Of a stretch of 64,000 nucleotides of DNA, positions 1-8,662 are shown piece by piece. Every line of letters begins with the position of its first letter. Within the stretch, counting starts at the first letter, position 1. This stretch comes from Verrucomicrobiota bacterium (GTDB taxonomy: Bacteria > Verrucomicrobiota > Verrucomicrobiia > Opitutales > Opitutaceae): assembly GCA_023428905.1 (NCBI GenBank), contig JAEYWP010000025.1:3302-67301 (forward strand), written 5' to 3'. The notes below the pieces were generated by a model, which was not told the origin of the DNA, ran no database searches, and worked only from the letters and a program-made list of their open reading frames with translations. The position numbers and the translations under genes are program-made.

Positions 1-183
1 ATCTGGTTTGCGACCCTCGTCACCGCGCCGATCGTGCTCGGGCTCGCCGTGGTGGGGTGGCGCAAACCCGGGAGCCTGGTCCACGGTCGCCAACGCTGGA
101 AGTTTGTCCTCGCCGGTCTCATCGCCTGTGCCCAGCTCGTCGGCTGGATCTACCTTTTCACCGGCATCTTCCTCGCGTCCTGA
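1..183 (+). CDS. C-terminal fragment of a membrane protein (cut by window edge)
   Basis: The reading frame is open from the first base to a TGA at 181-183 and gives 60 residues. It has two hydrophobic stretches, about residues 1-19 and 34-59, separated by a short basic loop, so this is the membrane-embedded end of a larger protein. The next gene starts 4 bases after its stop, which suggests it belongs to the same operon as the MoxR/DUF58 cluster downstream. The family cannot be recognised from this fragment. Confidence 0.6.
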   Translation: MWFATLVTAPIVLGLAVVGWRKPGSLVHGRQRWKFVLAGLIACAQLVGWIYLFTGIFLAS

Positions 184-187
184 CCCC

Positions 188-703
188 ATGGCGAAACCCC
201 GGACCTACACCCGGCTCGTGCGCCCCGTCGCGGGACTGGCCAGTTACCAGAGCCTCTGGCAGGCGGACGATCACCTGATGCTGGTGCGGTCGAGCGGCTA
301 CGAAGAACAGTACCAACGTTTCAACTACGCGGACATCCGCTGCCTCTGCCTGACCCCATCCAGCGTGCGTTTGACCTGGGCCCTGGTCTGGGGGTTCATC
401 CTGCTGATGTGCGGCTTGTTTACGATGGGGGTGGGGTCGCGGGACGGTCCAAACACCTTCATCGTGGTGGTGGCCGCGGTGGCGACGCTTTTCCTGGTCA
501 TCAACCAAGCCCTCGGGCCCACCTGCAGGGTGTATCTGGTGACGCGGGTGGCGACGGTGGTGTTGCCGGTGCGCCGGCGACGCAAGGCCCAGCGCCTGAT
601 CGCCCGCCTGAAGCCGCTCATCCTGCAGGCGCAGGCCGACCTGGTGACGCCACCGCCGGCGGCGCTCACGGACCTCTCCGCCCCAGCCCGATCGCTGCCG
701 TGA
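188..703 (+). CDS. Two-helix membrane protein of unknown function
   Basis: A 171-aa protein with an N-terminal soluble part of about 60 residues, two adjacent transmembrane helices (about 62-82 and 90-110) and a basic cytoplasmic tail containing an RRRRK stretch. The ATG at 188 is preferred over an upstream in-frame ATG at 8 because the latter would overlap the preceding gene almost completely. Its stop overlaps the GTG of the next gene (GTGA, 4 bases), so it is translationally coupled to the operon. The arrangement of a short PH-like front with a helical hairpin is an impression only; no family is assigned. Confidence 0.7.
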   Translation: MAKPRTYTRLVRPVAGLASYQSLWQADDHLMLVRSSGYEEQYQRFNYADIRCLCLTPSSVRLTWALVWGFILLMCGLFTMGVGSRDGPNTFIVVVAAVATLFLVINQALGPTCRVYLVTRVATVVLPVRRRRKAQRLIARLKPLILQAQADLVTPPPAALTDLSAPARSLP

Positions 704-1077
704 CTGCACCGCCGCCGCCCACACGCGCGTCCGGGACCGCGCCTCTCCGCGCCCGTCGCTGCAGCCGGCACCCGGAACGCGAGGCGGTGGCCCGCTGCCC
801 GTCCTGCGGCGCCTTTTATTGCCGCGAGTGTGTGGTGGACCATGGCGGGCGGCTGATCTGTGCCGCCTGCCTCGCTCGCGAAACGGCGCGGACGCCGACG
901 GTCCGTCCCGCGGTCTGGCGCGCCTGGTTGAGCCGCATCGCCTCCTTGGCTGGGGCGGTGCTGATGGCGTGGGTCGTCTTCTATGCCCTCGGGAGCCTGC
1001 TCTTGCGCATTCCTCCCGAGGTGCATGAAAAAACCTTTTGGCAACGGGAGGGCCGCCGGGATGGCTGGGACGACTAA
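700..1077 (+). CDS. B-box-like zinc-finger membrane protein
   Basis: A 125-aa protein starting at GTG 700 inside the stop of the upstream gene. Residues 21-57 hold an ordered set of putative zinc ligands (C21, H24, C33, C36, C41, C44, H48, C54, C57), the spacing of a B-box-type finger. One transmembrane helix follows at about 76-97, then a short charged tail. Such small zinc-finger/transmembrane proteins often accompany rhomboid or envelope genes in bacteria. Here it sits in the MoxR-DUF58 operon and may serve as a docking or assembly factor; that role is inference. The start is set by the 4-base overlap. Confidence 0.75.
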   Translation: MTAPPPPTRASGTAPLRARRCSRHPEREAVARCPSCGAFYCRECVVDHGGRLICAACLARETARTPTVRPAVWRAWLSRIASLAGAVLMAWVVFYALGSLLLRIPPEVHEKTFWQREGRRDGWDD

Positions 1078-2728
1078 ACGTTCCGGCGCGGAGGAAGCCT
1101 CCGGGATGCAGCGGGTGGAGGAGGCGGTGCACCTCCTCCGTTCCGCTCCCGTCGCCGCCTGGGTGGTGTATCTGGCCGGGGCCGGCGCCTGGGTTCTGGG
1201 TTTTCTCCTCTTTTGGGCCTACACCACGTGGTTTGCACCCCGCGACGCAGAGCTGGTCGTCCTCAGCCTTTTGTTGGTCGCCCTCTTTGCCTGGCTCAAG
1301 GCAGCCCAGGCAGACTTTTGCCAACGCCTCCTCGCCCATCGCGTGGGTGCCGCGGCCCCCGCGTGGAGTGCGGCTCGGCTCGCGCGCGTGGGAGTGGAGC
1401 AGCTGCGGGTGCAGGCCGCGGGTCTCGTGGTGGTCCCGGTCGCGATGGTGCTCACCGTGCCTGCCGCCTGGGTGATCGCGTTTTATCAGTCCTGCAGTGT
1501 CCTGCGTGAGGAGGGCGGGGTGCCCCTGCGTACCCAAGCCTGGCGCGAAGCCGGCCGTTGGCCGCGGCAGAACCATCTCGGTCTGATCTGCCTGTCCGTC
1601 CTGGCGCTGGCAGTATGGGTCAACGTGGCCGCTGCCCTTTATCTGGTGCCATACCTGGCCAATCGCTTTCTCGGTCTCGACAATCTTTTCGGGATCAGTG
1701 GCTGGTTTCTGATTAATCCCACCTTTCTCGCCTTCGTCACCGCCCTGAGCTGGCTCTGCGTCGATCCGCTGCTGAAGGCATTTTATGTCCTGCGGGTGTT
1801 TTACGGTCGCGCGCAGGAGACGGGAGAGGACCTGATGGTCGAACTCCGGCCCCACCTGCGATCCCGCGCGGCGGCGGTTCTCCTGCTGTTCGCCTTCCTC
1901 ACCGCCGGCGGCGGGCACGACGCACGTGCCGGGACGCCGGATGTATCCGTGGAGCGGGCACCGTCGGCACGCGCGGGGACGATGGATCCCGCCGCGCTGA
2001 ACCGTTCGATCGACCGCGCCCTGGAGGGTCGGGATTTTCAGTGGCGCCTGCGTCCGCGCGATCGCGGCGACCTGGGTGAGGAGGCGGAAACGGGGCCTGT
2101 CCGCGCCTTCGTGCGTTCGTCGATCGAACTCGTGCGCGAGGTGTTCACCGCGGTGGCCAACCTGGTCGAGCGGATCACCAGCTGGGTGCGCGATTTGTTT
2201 TCTTCCAGCGAGCGCCCGACCCGCGCGGCGGGGCCGGGCGGGGTGACGGCGATCCGCGCCCTGGTGTACGTCCTCCTTGCCGGGGTGGTGCTGCTCCTTG
2301 CCTGGATGCTATGGGGCTTTTACCGCCAGCGTGGCCCGCGGGTAACGCCGGTGCAGGCCCAGCCGGTTGCCGCCGTAGCGGACCTCAACGACGAGACCCT
2401 GCACGCTGGAACGCTGCCCGCCGACGACTGGCTGAGACTGGCGGAGGAGCAGATCACGCGCGGCGAATGGCGCCTCGCGCTGCGCGCGCTTTACCTCGCC
2501 AGCCTGGCGCGGCTGGCGGCCGGCGGGCGCGTTTCCCTGGCCAAGGCGAAAACCAACCTGGACTACGAGTGGGAACTACGGCGCCGGTCGCCGGGCGAGG
2601 AGACGCTGCACGCGAGCTTTCGGGTCCGTCGCCGCGCGTTTGAACGTGTCTGGTACGGCCGCACCGATCCCGAACCGCAGCGTGTGCGCGCCTGGTTTGA
2701 CGACTTGCAGGGAGGAGCCGCGCTGTGA
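1061..2728 (+). CDS. Multi-spanning membrane protein with C-terminal DUF4129-like domain
   Basis: A 555-aa protein with several transmembrane segments in its N-terminal half (for example about 30-55 and 62-80), an extracytoplasmic-looking central part of about 110 residues, another helix near 405-425, and a C-terminal soluble helical domain. That domain has the ALRALYLASLARLA-type helices and RRRAFERVWYG segment of DUF4129. DUF4129 proteins are regular members of MoxR/DUF58 clusters and are thought to act in envelope functions, sometimes with transglutaminase partners. The ATG at 1061 overlaps the previous gene by 17 bases; an in-frame ATG at 983 would overlap it much further. Confidence 0.8.
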   Translation: MAGTTKRSGAEEASGMQRVEEAVHLLRSAPVAAWVVYLAGAGAWVLGFLLFWAYTTWFAPRDAELVVLSLLLVALFAWLKAAQADFCQRLLAHRVGAAAPAWSAARLARVGVEQLRVQAAGLVVVPVAMVLTVPAAWVIAFYQSCSVLREEGGVPLRTQAWREAGRWPRQNHLGLICLSVLALAVWVNVAAALYLVPYLANRFLGLDNLFGISGWFLINPTFLAFVTALSWLCVDPLLKAFYVLRVFYGRAQETGEDLMVELRPHLRSRAAAVLLLFAFLTAGGGHDARAGTPDVSVERAPSARAGTMDPAALNRSIDRALEGRDFQWRLRPRDRGDLGEEAETGPVRAFVRSSIELVREVFTAVANLVERITSWVRDLFSSSERPTRAAGPGGVTAIRALVYVLLAGVVLLLAWMLWGFYRQRGPRVTPVQAQPVAAVADLNDETLHAGTLPADDWLRLAEEQITRGEWRLALRALYLASLARLAAGGRVSLAKAKTNLDYEWELRRRSPGEETLHASFRVRRRAFERVWYGRTDPEPQRVRAWFDDLQGGAAL

Positions 2729-3909
2729 GCACCCGCGCCGGCCTGATTGTCCTCGGGTGTTTGCTCGCGGCGCTGTTGACCGGGGTGGCTGCGCTGTACC
2801 GCCTGCGTCTTGCCAGCGGTGACAGTTTCCCCGCGTATTCCAGCTTTCGCTCCGATCCTCTGGGCACACGCGCCCTGTACGAGGGCCTGGCGGCGATGCC
2901 CGGCCTGCAGGTCACGCGCGGTCTCGAACCCCTTGGGACGCGGCTCCCGGAGGAAGGAATGACGGTGTTTTTCGCCGGCATGCATGAAGCCGCGTGGAAG
3001 GGAGTCACCCAAGGGGAGGCTCGTGCGATGGAGGCGCTGCTGCGGGAGGGAGGGCGGCTGGTCTTTGTGTTTGCGGCCGAGCTTGAGCCGACCGCGCCTG
3101 CGCCGGTTCCGGTCGAGGGGCCGAAGGACAAGGAGCGTGCGCGCAAGGCAGAGGAACGGGCGGAGCGCCTGCGTCAGGACCTTCCCGACGCCCTGCAACC
3201 CGCCGACCTCAGCAGGCGCTGGTCCATCGGGCTTGAGACCCGGTGGATCATGGATCGCGAGGTCGGAGCCGAGCGAATGGCCGATCTGCCGCTCCCGCCC
3301 CGCGTCCCCTGGCGCAGCGATCTCCACGGTGTGCCGAAAGACGCCGGCAAATGGACGGTGATTTATACGCGCGGGACGTCGCCGGTCCTGATGGAGCGGC
3401 GGTGGGGCGACGGCAGCATCGTCATCGCGACCGACGCCTATTTCCTGAGCAACGAAGCGATGGGCAAGGAGCGCCACCCCGAGCTGCTCGCGTGGTTGGT
3501 GGGCAATGCCACCACGGTGGTTTTTTCCGAAGTGCACCTGGGGGTGCAGCAGGACGTGGCGATCGCGGCGCTTGCGCGCCGGTACGGTCTCGGCGGCGCG
3601 TTTTTTTCCCTCCTGGTTTTTGCGCTCCTCTTTGTCTGGAGGCGGGCGGCGACCTTTGTCCCGCTCGCGGAAGACCCGAAGGAACTCGCGCTCGAGTACC
3701 AACAGACCGCCGGTCTCGAGGCCCTGCTGCGCCGCGCCGTGCCGGTGGAGAGACTGGTGGCGACTTGCGTCGCGGCCTGGAAACCCGGCGCGCCGGCGCG
3801 TGAGATCGCCCGCGTGGAGCAGGCGCTGCGTGCGGCCGACCCGGAAAAGGACCCGGCGGGCGCGTACAACGCGGTCGTGCGGACCCTCGATCGAAAACAC
3901 CTATTATGA
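2725..3909 (+). CDS. DUF4350-domain membrane protein
   Basis: A 394-aa protein starting at GTG 2725, overlapping the previous stop by 4 bases. It has an N-terminal transmembrane helix (about 5-25), then the region typical of DUF4350, with the SFRSDPLGTRALYEGL segment near 40-55 and a GATase-like fold in the soluble part. A second hydrophobic helix lies near 292-308, and a cytoplasmic helical tail follows. The middle includes a charged insertion (about 130-155) rich in Lys, Arg and Glu. DUF4350 proteins occur next to MoxR and DUF58 genes across many phyla. The exact biochemical role is unknown. Confidence 0.82.
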   Translation: MSTRAGLIVLGCLLAALLTGVAALYRLRLASGDSFPAYSSFRSDPLGTRALYEGLAAMPGLQVTRGLEPLGTRLPEEGMTVFFAGMHEAAWKGVTQGEARAMEALLREGGRLVFVFAAELEPTAPAPVPVEGPKDKERARKAEERAERLRQDLPDALQPADLSRRWSIGLETRWIMDREVGAERMADLPLPPRVPWRSDLHGVPKDAGKWTVIYTRGTSPVLMERRWGDGSIVIATDAYFLSNEAMGKERHPELLAWLVGNATTVVFSEVHLGVQQDVAIAALARRYGLGGAFFSLLVFALLFVWRRAATFVPLAEDPKELALEYQQTAGLEALLRRAVPVERLVATCVAAWKPGAPAREIARVEQALRAADPEKDPAGAYNAVVRTLDRKHLL

Positions 3910-4871
3910 ACCCAGCTCTGGAAACATTTGCCGCGACCATCGACGCTGCCCGGCAGGAGATCGCCAAAGTCGTGATCGGACAGACGGCGGTGATCGACCT
4001 CGCCCTCATCACGCTGCTCACCCGGCACCATGCGCTGGTGGAAGGCGTACCGGGTGTGGCGAAAACCCTCCTCGTTCGGACCCTTGGCCACGTCCTTGGC
4101 GTCGAGACGGGGCGCGTGCAGTTTACTCCCGACCTGATGCCCGCGGACATTACCGGGACGAACATCTTCAACCTGCAGCAGAACCAGTTCACCCTGATCA
4201 AGGGACCGGTGTTCACGACCTTTCTCCTGGCCGACGAGATCAACCGCGCGCCTGCCAAGACCCAGGCCGCGCTGTTGCAGGCGATGCAGGAGCGCGCCGT
4301 CACGATCGATCGGGACACCCACCTGCTCGATCCCGCGTTCACTGTTTTTGCCACCCAGAATCCCGCGGAGTCGGAAGGCACCTACCTGCTTCCCGAGGCA
4401 CAGAAAGACCGCTTCATGCTCAAGATCCAAATGGGTACCCCGGAGCGGGCGGATGAGCTGCTGCTCGCCAGGCGGATGCTGGGATCCGATGCGCCTGAGC
4501 AGACCTTGTCCAGCGGTGCGGTCCGCCCCGTGCTTGCTCCGGGGGAGCTTGCCGGGCTGCGGTCCGCCCTTGAGCACGTGGTCGTTCGCGAGGAGCTCGT
4601 CGCCTATGTGGTGGACCTGGTGCGCGCCACGCGAACGCACGAGAGCGTGCAGGTGGGGGCCGGGCCGCGCGCCACCCAGGCGTTGCTGCTCGGCAGCCGC
4701 GCGAGGGCCGCACTCGACGGCAGGGATTTTGTCACGCCCGATGATGTGCGCGGCCTGGCGGGACCGGTGCTCGGCCACCGGCTGGTGCTCCGTCCTGAGT
4801 TCGAGATCGAGGGACTGACCATGGGTGAAGTGCTTGCGCGGATACTGGAGCAGGTTGCGGTGCCGCGTTGA
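3906..4871 (+). CDS. MoxR-family AAA+ ATPase
   Basis: A 321-aa cytoplasmic AAA+ ATPase of the MoxR group, a chaperone-like enzyme that helps assemble or activate partner proteins carrying vWA or DUF58 domains. The Walker A motif GVPGVAKT is at 47-54, the Walker B LLADEINR at 107-114, and the sensor-1 region FATQNP at about 148-153. The C-terminal AAA lid has the expected length. The ATG at 3906 overlaps the DUF4350 stop (ATGA), and the stop overlaps the start of the DUF58 gene. MoxR directly followed by DUF58 is the canonical pairing, so the DUF58 protein is the likely client. Confidence 0.95.
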   Translation: MNPALETFAATIDAARQEIAKVVIGQTAVIDLALITLLTRHHALVEGVPGVAKTLLVRTLGHVLGVETGRVQFTPDLMPADITGTNIFNLQQNQFTLIKGPVFTTFLLADEINRAPAKTQAALLQAMQERAVTIDRDTHLLDPAFTVFATQNPAESEGTYLLPEAQKDRFMLKIQMGTPERADELLLARRMLGSDAPEQTLSSGAVRPVLAPGELAGLRSALEHVVVREELVAYVVDLVRATRTHESVQVGAGPRATQALLLGSRARAALDGRDFVTPDDVRGLAGPVLGHRLVLRPEFEIEGLTMGEVLARILEQVAVPR

Positions 4872-6229
4872 GCCGCTGCTGGATGAGCCCTGTCCCTTCC
4901 CCCCGTTTTCTCTGGGCCGTGCTTGCCGTCACTCTCGTGTTGGTGGTGGCGGGTCCGCTTCCGCAGCTACGCCCCGTCGGCGGCCTGCTGCTGCTGGCGG
5001 TGGCGCTGGTCGCGCTGGCGGACCTGGCGTTTGGACGCACGGGCGGGGCGCGCGGGCTGACGGTGGCAGCACCGCCGGTGGTTCGTTTTGCCAAGGATCG
5101 GGAAGGGGGGGTGGAGCTTGTTTTCAACCGCGGCGGAGAAACGGAACCTCCCGCCCAACGCGTCCGTTTCGCCTTGGCGCTTCCGGCCGGCTTCCAATCG
5201 GCCCAGGAGGAGATGCAGGTCTCGCTTCCCGAGGGCGCGCTGCTCGCACGGGTGGTGTGGCGGGCCAAGCCCGCGGAGCGCGGCCGCTACGGCGCGGTGG
5301 TCGCGTGCCTCGAGACCGTCTCGCGCCTCGGTTTCTGGGAGCTGAGGTTTCGGCAGCCATTGGCGACAGAGCTCCGGGTGTATCCCAATTTATTCTCCGA
5401 GCGCAGGGCGCTGGCCGCCCTTTTCCTCCAGCGCGGGCAGCACGGTGCGAAATTGCAGCGCACGGTGGGCCGTGGGCGGGAGTTCGAAAAACTGCGCGAC
5501 TATCTGCCAGGTGACGGTTTCGACGAGATCCACTGGAAAGCGACGGGGAAGCGCGGCCGTCCCATCACCAAGGTGTTCCAGGCTGAGCGTACACAGGAGA
5601 TTTATGTGGTGATCGATCGGTCGCGCCTGAGCGCACGACGCGTCGTCCACCGCGGAGTTGCCCAAACGGCTCTCGAGCGCGCCCTCACCGCGTCGTTGGT
5701 CTTGCTCCTCGCCGCCGAGCAGAATGGCGACCGGTTCGGGCTGGTCGTGTATGACGATCGGGTAAGGGTCTTTCTCAAGGCAGGACATGGGGACACGCAT
5801 TATGGCGCGTGTCGCGAGGCAATCCTGGGCCTGCAGCCAAATCCGGTCGTGCCCGACATGCCCGAGATCGTCCGGCACCTGCGCACGCACCTCCGGCAGC
5901 GCGCCCTGCTGGTTTTCCTGACGGATCTGACGGACCCGGTGCTGGCGGAGGACTTCGCCCGGCACGCGCCGCTGCTTGCGCGGCAGCATCTTGTCCTGGT
6001 GAACCAACTCCGTGCGCCCGGCATCGCCCCCCTGTTTCGCGGCGAGCCGGTCGCGGACGCCGGAGAGATCCACCGCCGCCTGGCGGGGCATACCCGCTGG
6101 AGCGAGCTTCAGGCGCTCATCCGCACCCTGCGACCGCGAGGAATCATCGCGACCCTGCTGGAGGACGAGACCCTCGCCGCGGACCTGGTGGCGCAGTACC
6201 TTCGGGTGAAGCAGCGTCAGCTTCTCTAG
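4868..6229 (+). CDS. DUF58-domain protein (vWA-like MoxR partner)
   Basis: A 453-aa protein with two N-terminal transmembrane helices (about 12-30 and 37-55) followed by an immunoglobulin-like stretch. The conserved DUF58 block lies around residues 213-255, with LRDYLPGD, IHWKATGK and a VVIDRSR strand that takes the place of a classical vWA DxSxS site. The frame opens with TTG at 4868, giving a 4-base TTGA overlap with moxR, and an in-frame ATG follows at 4883; either could be used. The protein is expected to be membrane-anchored and remodelled by the MoxR ATPase encoded just upstream. Confidence 0.9.
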   Translation: MSRCWMSPVPSPRFLWAVLAVTLVLVVAGPLPQLRPVGGLLLLAVALVALADLAFGRTGGARGLTVAAPPVVRFAKDREGGVELVFNRGGETEPPAQRVRFALALPAGFQSAQEEMQVSLPEGALLARVVWRAKPAERGRYGAVVACLETVSRLGFWELRFRQPLATELRVYPNLFSERRALAALFLQRGQHGAKLQRTVGRGREFEKLRDYLPGDGFDEIHWKATGKRGRPITKVFQAERTQEIYVVIDRSRLSARRVVHRGVAQTALERALTASLVLLLAAEQNGDRFGLVVYDDRVRVFLKAGHGDTHYGACREAILGLQPNPVVPDMPEIVRHLRTHLRQRALLVFLTDLTDPVLAEDFARHAPLLARQHLVLVNQLRAPGIAPLFRGEPVADAGEIHRRLAGHTRWSELQALIRTLRPRGIIATLLEDETLAADLVAQYLRVKQRQLL

Positions 6230-6232
6230 GCC

Positions 6233-7231
6233 ATGATCGTCAACCTGGACTCCTTTATCGAAGCGGAGCGGCGGTCCTGGGATGCGCTGGAGCACATCCT
6301 GGAACGCCTGGCGCGAGATCCCTGGCGGCAGCTGACGGTGGCCGAGGCCTGCGACTTCGAACGTCTCTACCAACGTGCGTCCGCGGACCTGGCGCGCCTC
6401 TCCGGTTTCGCCGCGGAGGCGGAGACCCGTCGCTACCTGGAGGGGCTGGTTGCACGGGCGTACGCGGAAATCCACGGCGCGCGCGCAGAGACGCGCCGGT
6501 TCCGCCTCCTCGCGTGGATCCGGCACACGTTTCCCGCCACCTTCCGCCGGCACCTCAGGGCGTTTTGGCTCGCAGCCGGGCTGATGTTCGCCGGCGCGAT
6601 GTTCGGTGGTCTGGCCCTGGGCTTTGATCCGGCGGCGAAAGGCGTCCTGATGCCCTTTTCCCACCTGCAGGAGCACCCGGCGGAACGCGTCGCACGCGAG
6701 GAGCTGCGAAAGGGGGACCACCTTCGCGACGGCAAGGCGCAGTTTTCCGGCATGCTGATGACCCACAACACCCGCGTCAGCCTCACTGCGATGGCGCTGG
6801 GCATGAGTTGGGGCGTGGGCACCGTGATTCTTCTATTCTACAATGGCGTAGGTTTGGGAGCGGTGGTGGTCGATTACGTGGCGGCCGGGCAGACGTCTTT
6901 CCTGCTCGGGTGGCTCCTGCCGCATGGCGCGGTGGAGTTGCCCGCCATTGTGCTCGGTGGGCAGGCGGGTTTTGTCCTCGCGTCGGCGCTGATCGGCCGG
7001 GGCAGCCGTCAGACCCTGCGGGTGCGCCTGCGCAGCGTCGGACCTGACGTGGTCACCCTGTGTTTTGGCACGGCGCTGCTCCTTGTCTGGGCCGGAGGGG
7101 TGGAGGCATTTCTTTCACAGTACCATGAGCCGGTGTTGCCGTACGGGGCGAAGATCAGCTTTGGGCTGGTGGAGGGACTTGCGCTGGCGTGGTACCTCGC
7201 GCGGTCGGGCCGGCGGGAGGGCGGTTCATGA
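6233..7231 (+). CDS. Stage II sporulation protein M (SpoIIM/DUF95) family membrane protein
   Basis: A 332-aa membrane protein. The first ~95 residues form a soluble helical region; the rest has about five or six hydrophobic segments, including the MTHNTRVSLTAMALG motif near 181-195 that marks the SpoIIM/DUF95 family. In Bacillus SpoIIM takes part in peptidoglycan removal during engulfment. In non-sporulating bacteria its homologues are found, as here, next to RDD and MoxR/DUF58 genes, and their role is unknown. The ATG lies 3 bases after the DUF58 stop, and the stop overlaps the next start. Confidence 0.88.
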   Translation: MIVNLDSFIEAERRSWDALEHILERLARDPWRQLTVAEACDFERLYQRASADLARLSGFAAEAETRRYLEGLVARAYAEIHGARAETRRFRLLAWIRHTFPATFRRHLRAFWLAAGLMFAGAMFGGLALGFDPAAKGVLMPFSHLQEHPAERVAREELRKGDHLRDGKAQFSGMLMTHNTRVSLTAMALGMSWGVGTVILLFYNGVGLGAVVVDYVAAGQTSFLLGWLLPHGAVELPAIVLGGQAGFVLASALIGRGSRQTLRVRLRSVGPDVVTLCFGTALLLVWAGGVEAFLSQYHEPVLPYGAKISFGLVEGLALAWYLARSGRREGGS

Positions 7232-8001
7232 CGGCAGTCGACCGGGTCCAGACCCTGCGGGTGCGCACCCCGGAGGGCGTGTCCTTCTCCTTCCGTCTGG
7301 CCAGTCCTGCGCTCCGCGTGGTGGCGCTTGCGATTGATGCTGCGGTGGTGGCGACGGCCTGGTCGGTGCTCTCGGTGGCGATTGGGCTGCTCGGGTTGGT
7401 TTCGCGGGACCTCGCCGGCGGCCTGGCGATGGTGGGTTATTTTGTGCTGTCGCAGGGTTATCGGATGGTCGCGGAGTGGCGGTGGCGCGGGCAGACCGTC
7501 GGAAAACGGGTGCTGCGCCTGCGCGTGGTGGATGAGCGCGGGCACCGGCTGACGTTCAGCCAGGTCGCGCTCAGGAACCTCCTGCGTTTTGTGGATGCGT
7601 TGCCCGGCGCCTATCTGGTGGGCGGGGCGGCGGCGGTCCTGAATCGGCGCAGCCAGCGGCTGGGGGATCTCGCGGCGGGCACGCTTGTGATTTGGGAACC
7701 GGTGGAGCCGGCGCCGGATTTTTCCGTCTTTGCATGGGGGAAATACAACTCCCTGCGCGGGCACCCGCCGTTGGTGGCTCGGCTGCGGCAGGCGATTTCT
7801 CCGGCTGAGGCCCAGGTGGCCTGGCAAGCGTTGGTGCGGAGGGACCGCTTGGAGGCGGGGGCGCGGGTGGCGTTGTTCGCTCAACTGGCGGCGCACATCC
7901 AGCGCGTAAGCCCCCTGCCGGCCGAGGTGACCGAGGGGCTGAGCGACGAGCAGGTGGTTCGAAACGTGGTGGAAGTCCTGTTTGTGTCGCGCCGGATCTG
8001 A
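7228..8001 (+). CDS. RDD-family membrane protein
   Basis: A 257-aa protein with the RDD-family architecture. The first hydrophobic segment carries an internal Asp (ALAIDAAVVATAW, about 34-46), a second segment follows, then the GQTVGKRVLRLRVVDERG loop near 92-109 and a third segment. The C-terminal 90 residues are soluble and go beyond the core RDD domain. The ATG at 7228 overlaps the SpoIIM-family stop by 4 bases. It is the last gene of the operon that begins before base 1. RDD proteins are variously linked to ion transport; here the operon context points to an envelope complex with SpoIIM, DUF58 and MoxR. Confidence 0.85.
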   Translation: MTAVDRVQTLRVRTPEGVSFSFRLASPALRVVALAIDAAVVATAWSVLSVAIGLLGLVSRDLAGGLAMVGYFVLSQGYRMVAEWRWRGQTVGKRVLRLRVVDERGHRLTFSQVALRNLLRFVDALPGAYLVGGAAAVLNRRSQRLGDLAAGTLVIWEPVEPAPDFSVFAWGKYNSLRGHPPLVARLRQAISPAEAQVAWQALVRRDRLEAGARVALFAQLAAHIQRVSPLPAEVTEGLSDEQVVRNVVEVLFVSRRI

Positions 8002-8067
8002 CGGTCCCCCGTGAAAGCACTCCCCCCGATGCCTGCGGGCTGGTGCCGGCGCCATTTTGGCCGATAT

Positions 8068-8095
8068 TGTAAGAAACTCTCGGGTGAAACGTATC
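8068..8095 (+). promoter_or_regulatory. ECF-type promoter of the downstream sigma factor gene
   Basis: TGTAAG at 8068-8073 and CGTATC at 8090-8095 are separated by exactly 16 bases. This is the general -35/-10 pattern of ECF sigma promoters (TGTAAC or TGAAAC, N16, CGTC/CGTA). The start codon lies 28 bases after the -10 box. It suggests autoregulation. A very similar element lies before the second ECF gene (31372-31399, minus strand). Confidence 0.6.
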
Positions 8096-8122
8096 ACAGA
8101 CAAGGTCCCTTCCCACTACCCC

Positions 8123-8647
8123 ATGAATCGGGCTGACCCTCATGTTGAACCGGCAGAGTTCGTGCAGGCGGCGGTGGCGGAGTACCAACTTCCGCTCACG
8201 CGTTACGCCACGCGGCTGGTGGGAGATCAGGACCGCGCTCGCGATGTTGTTCAAGATACGTTTCTTAAGCTCATGTCCCAGACGCCGGAGACCCTCAACG
8301 GGCATTTGGCGGAATGGCTCTTCACGGTCTGCCGCCACCGTGCCCTGGACATCCTGCGCAAGGAAGGGCGGATGAAGCGTTTTGAGGAGGGTCAGGCCGA
8401 GCGCGTGACCGCCGATGAACCTCGTGTGAACCGTGCCATGGAAGCTGCTGAAATCCAGGAAACCGTCCTTCGGCTGATTGATCGGCTCCCGCCGAATCAG
8501 CAGGAAGTCATCCGTCTGAAATTTCAAAACGGATTTAGCTACAAAGAGATAAGTCGCATCACAGCCCTGTCCGTCAGCAATGTCGGCGTGTTGATCCACC
8601 ATGCCGTGCAGCGGCTGCGGGCCGAAGTCGCCGCCCAGCGGCTCTAA
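8123..8647 (+). CDS. ECF-family RNA polymerase sigma factor
   Basis: A 174-aa sigma-70 family protein of the extracytoplasmic-function type. The region 2 helices lie at about 20-85, with DQDRARDVVQDTFLK (2.1/2.2) and AEWLFTVCRHRALDILRKE (2.3/2.4). Region 4 lies at about 105-170, with LPPNQQEVIRLKF and a YKEISRITALSVSNVGVLIHHA recognition helix-turn-helix. The ATG at 8123 gives a normal ECF N-terminus; a TTG at 8057 in the same frame would run through the ECF-type promoter and is less likely. The next gene encodes its likely membrane anti-sigma partner, 15 bases downstream. Confidence 0.92.
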   Translation: MNRADPHVEPAEFVQAAVAEYQLPLTRYATRLVGDQDRARDVVQDTFLKLMSQTPETLNGHLAEWLFTVCRHRALDILRKEGRMKRFEEGQAERVTADEPRVNRAMEAAEIQETVLRLIDRLPPNQQEVIRLKFQNGFSYKEISRITALSVSNVGVLIHHAVQRLRAEVAAQRL

Positions 8648-8662
8648 GCCAGAGAGAAGCCA

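Noticed and set aside
158..1918. A 586-codon open frame on the minus strand
   Set aside because: It runs antisense through the two-helix, zinc-finger and DUF4129 genes, and its composition is Gly/Arg/His-rich as in shadow frames.
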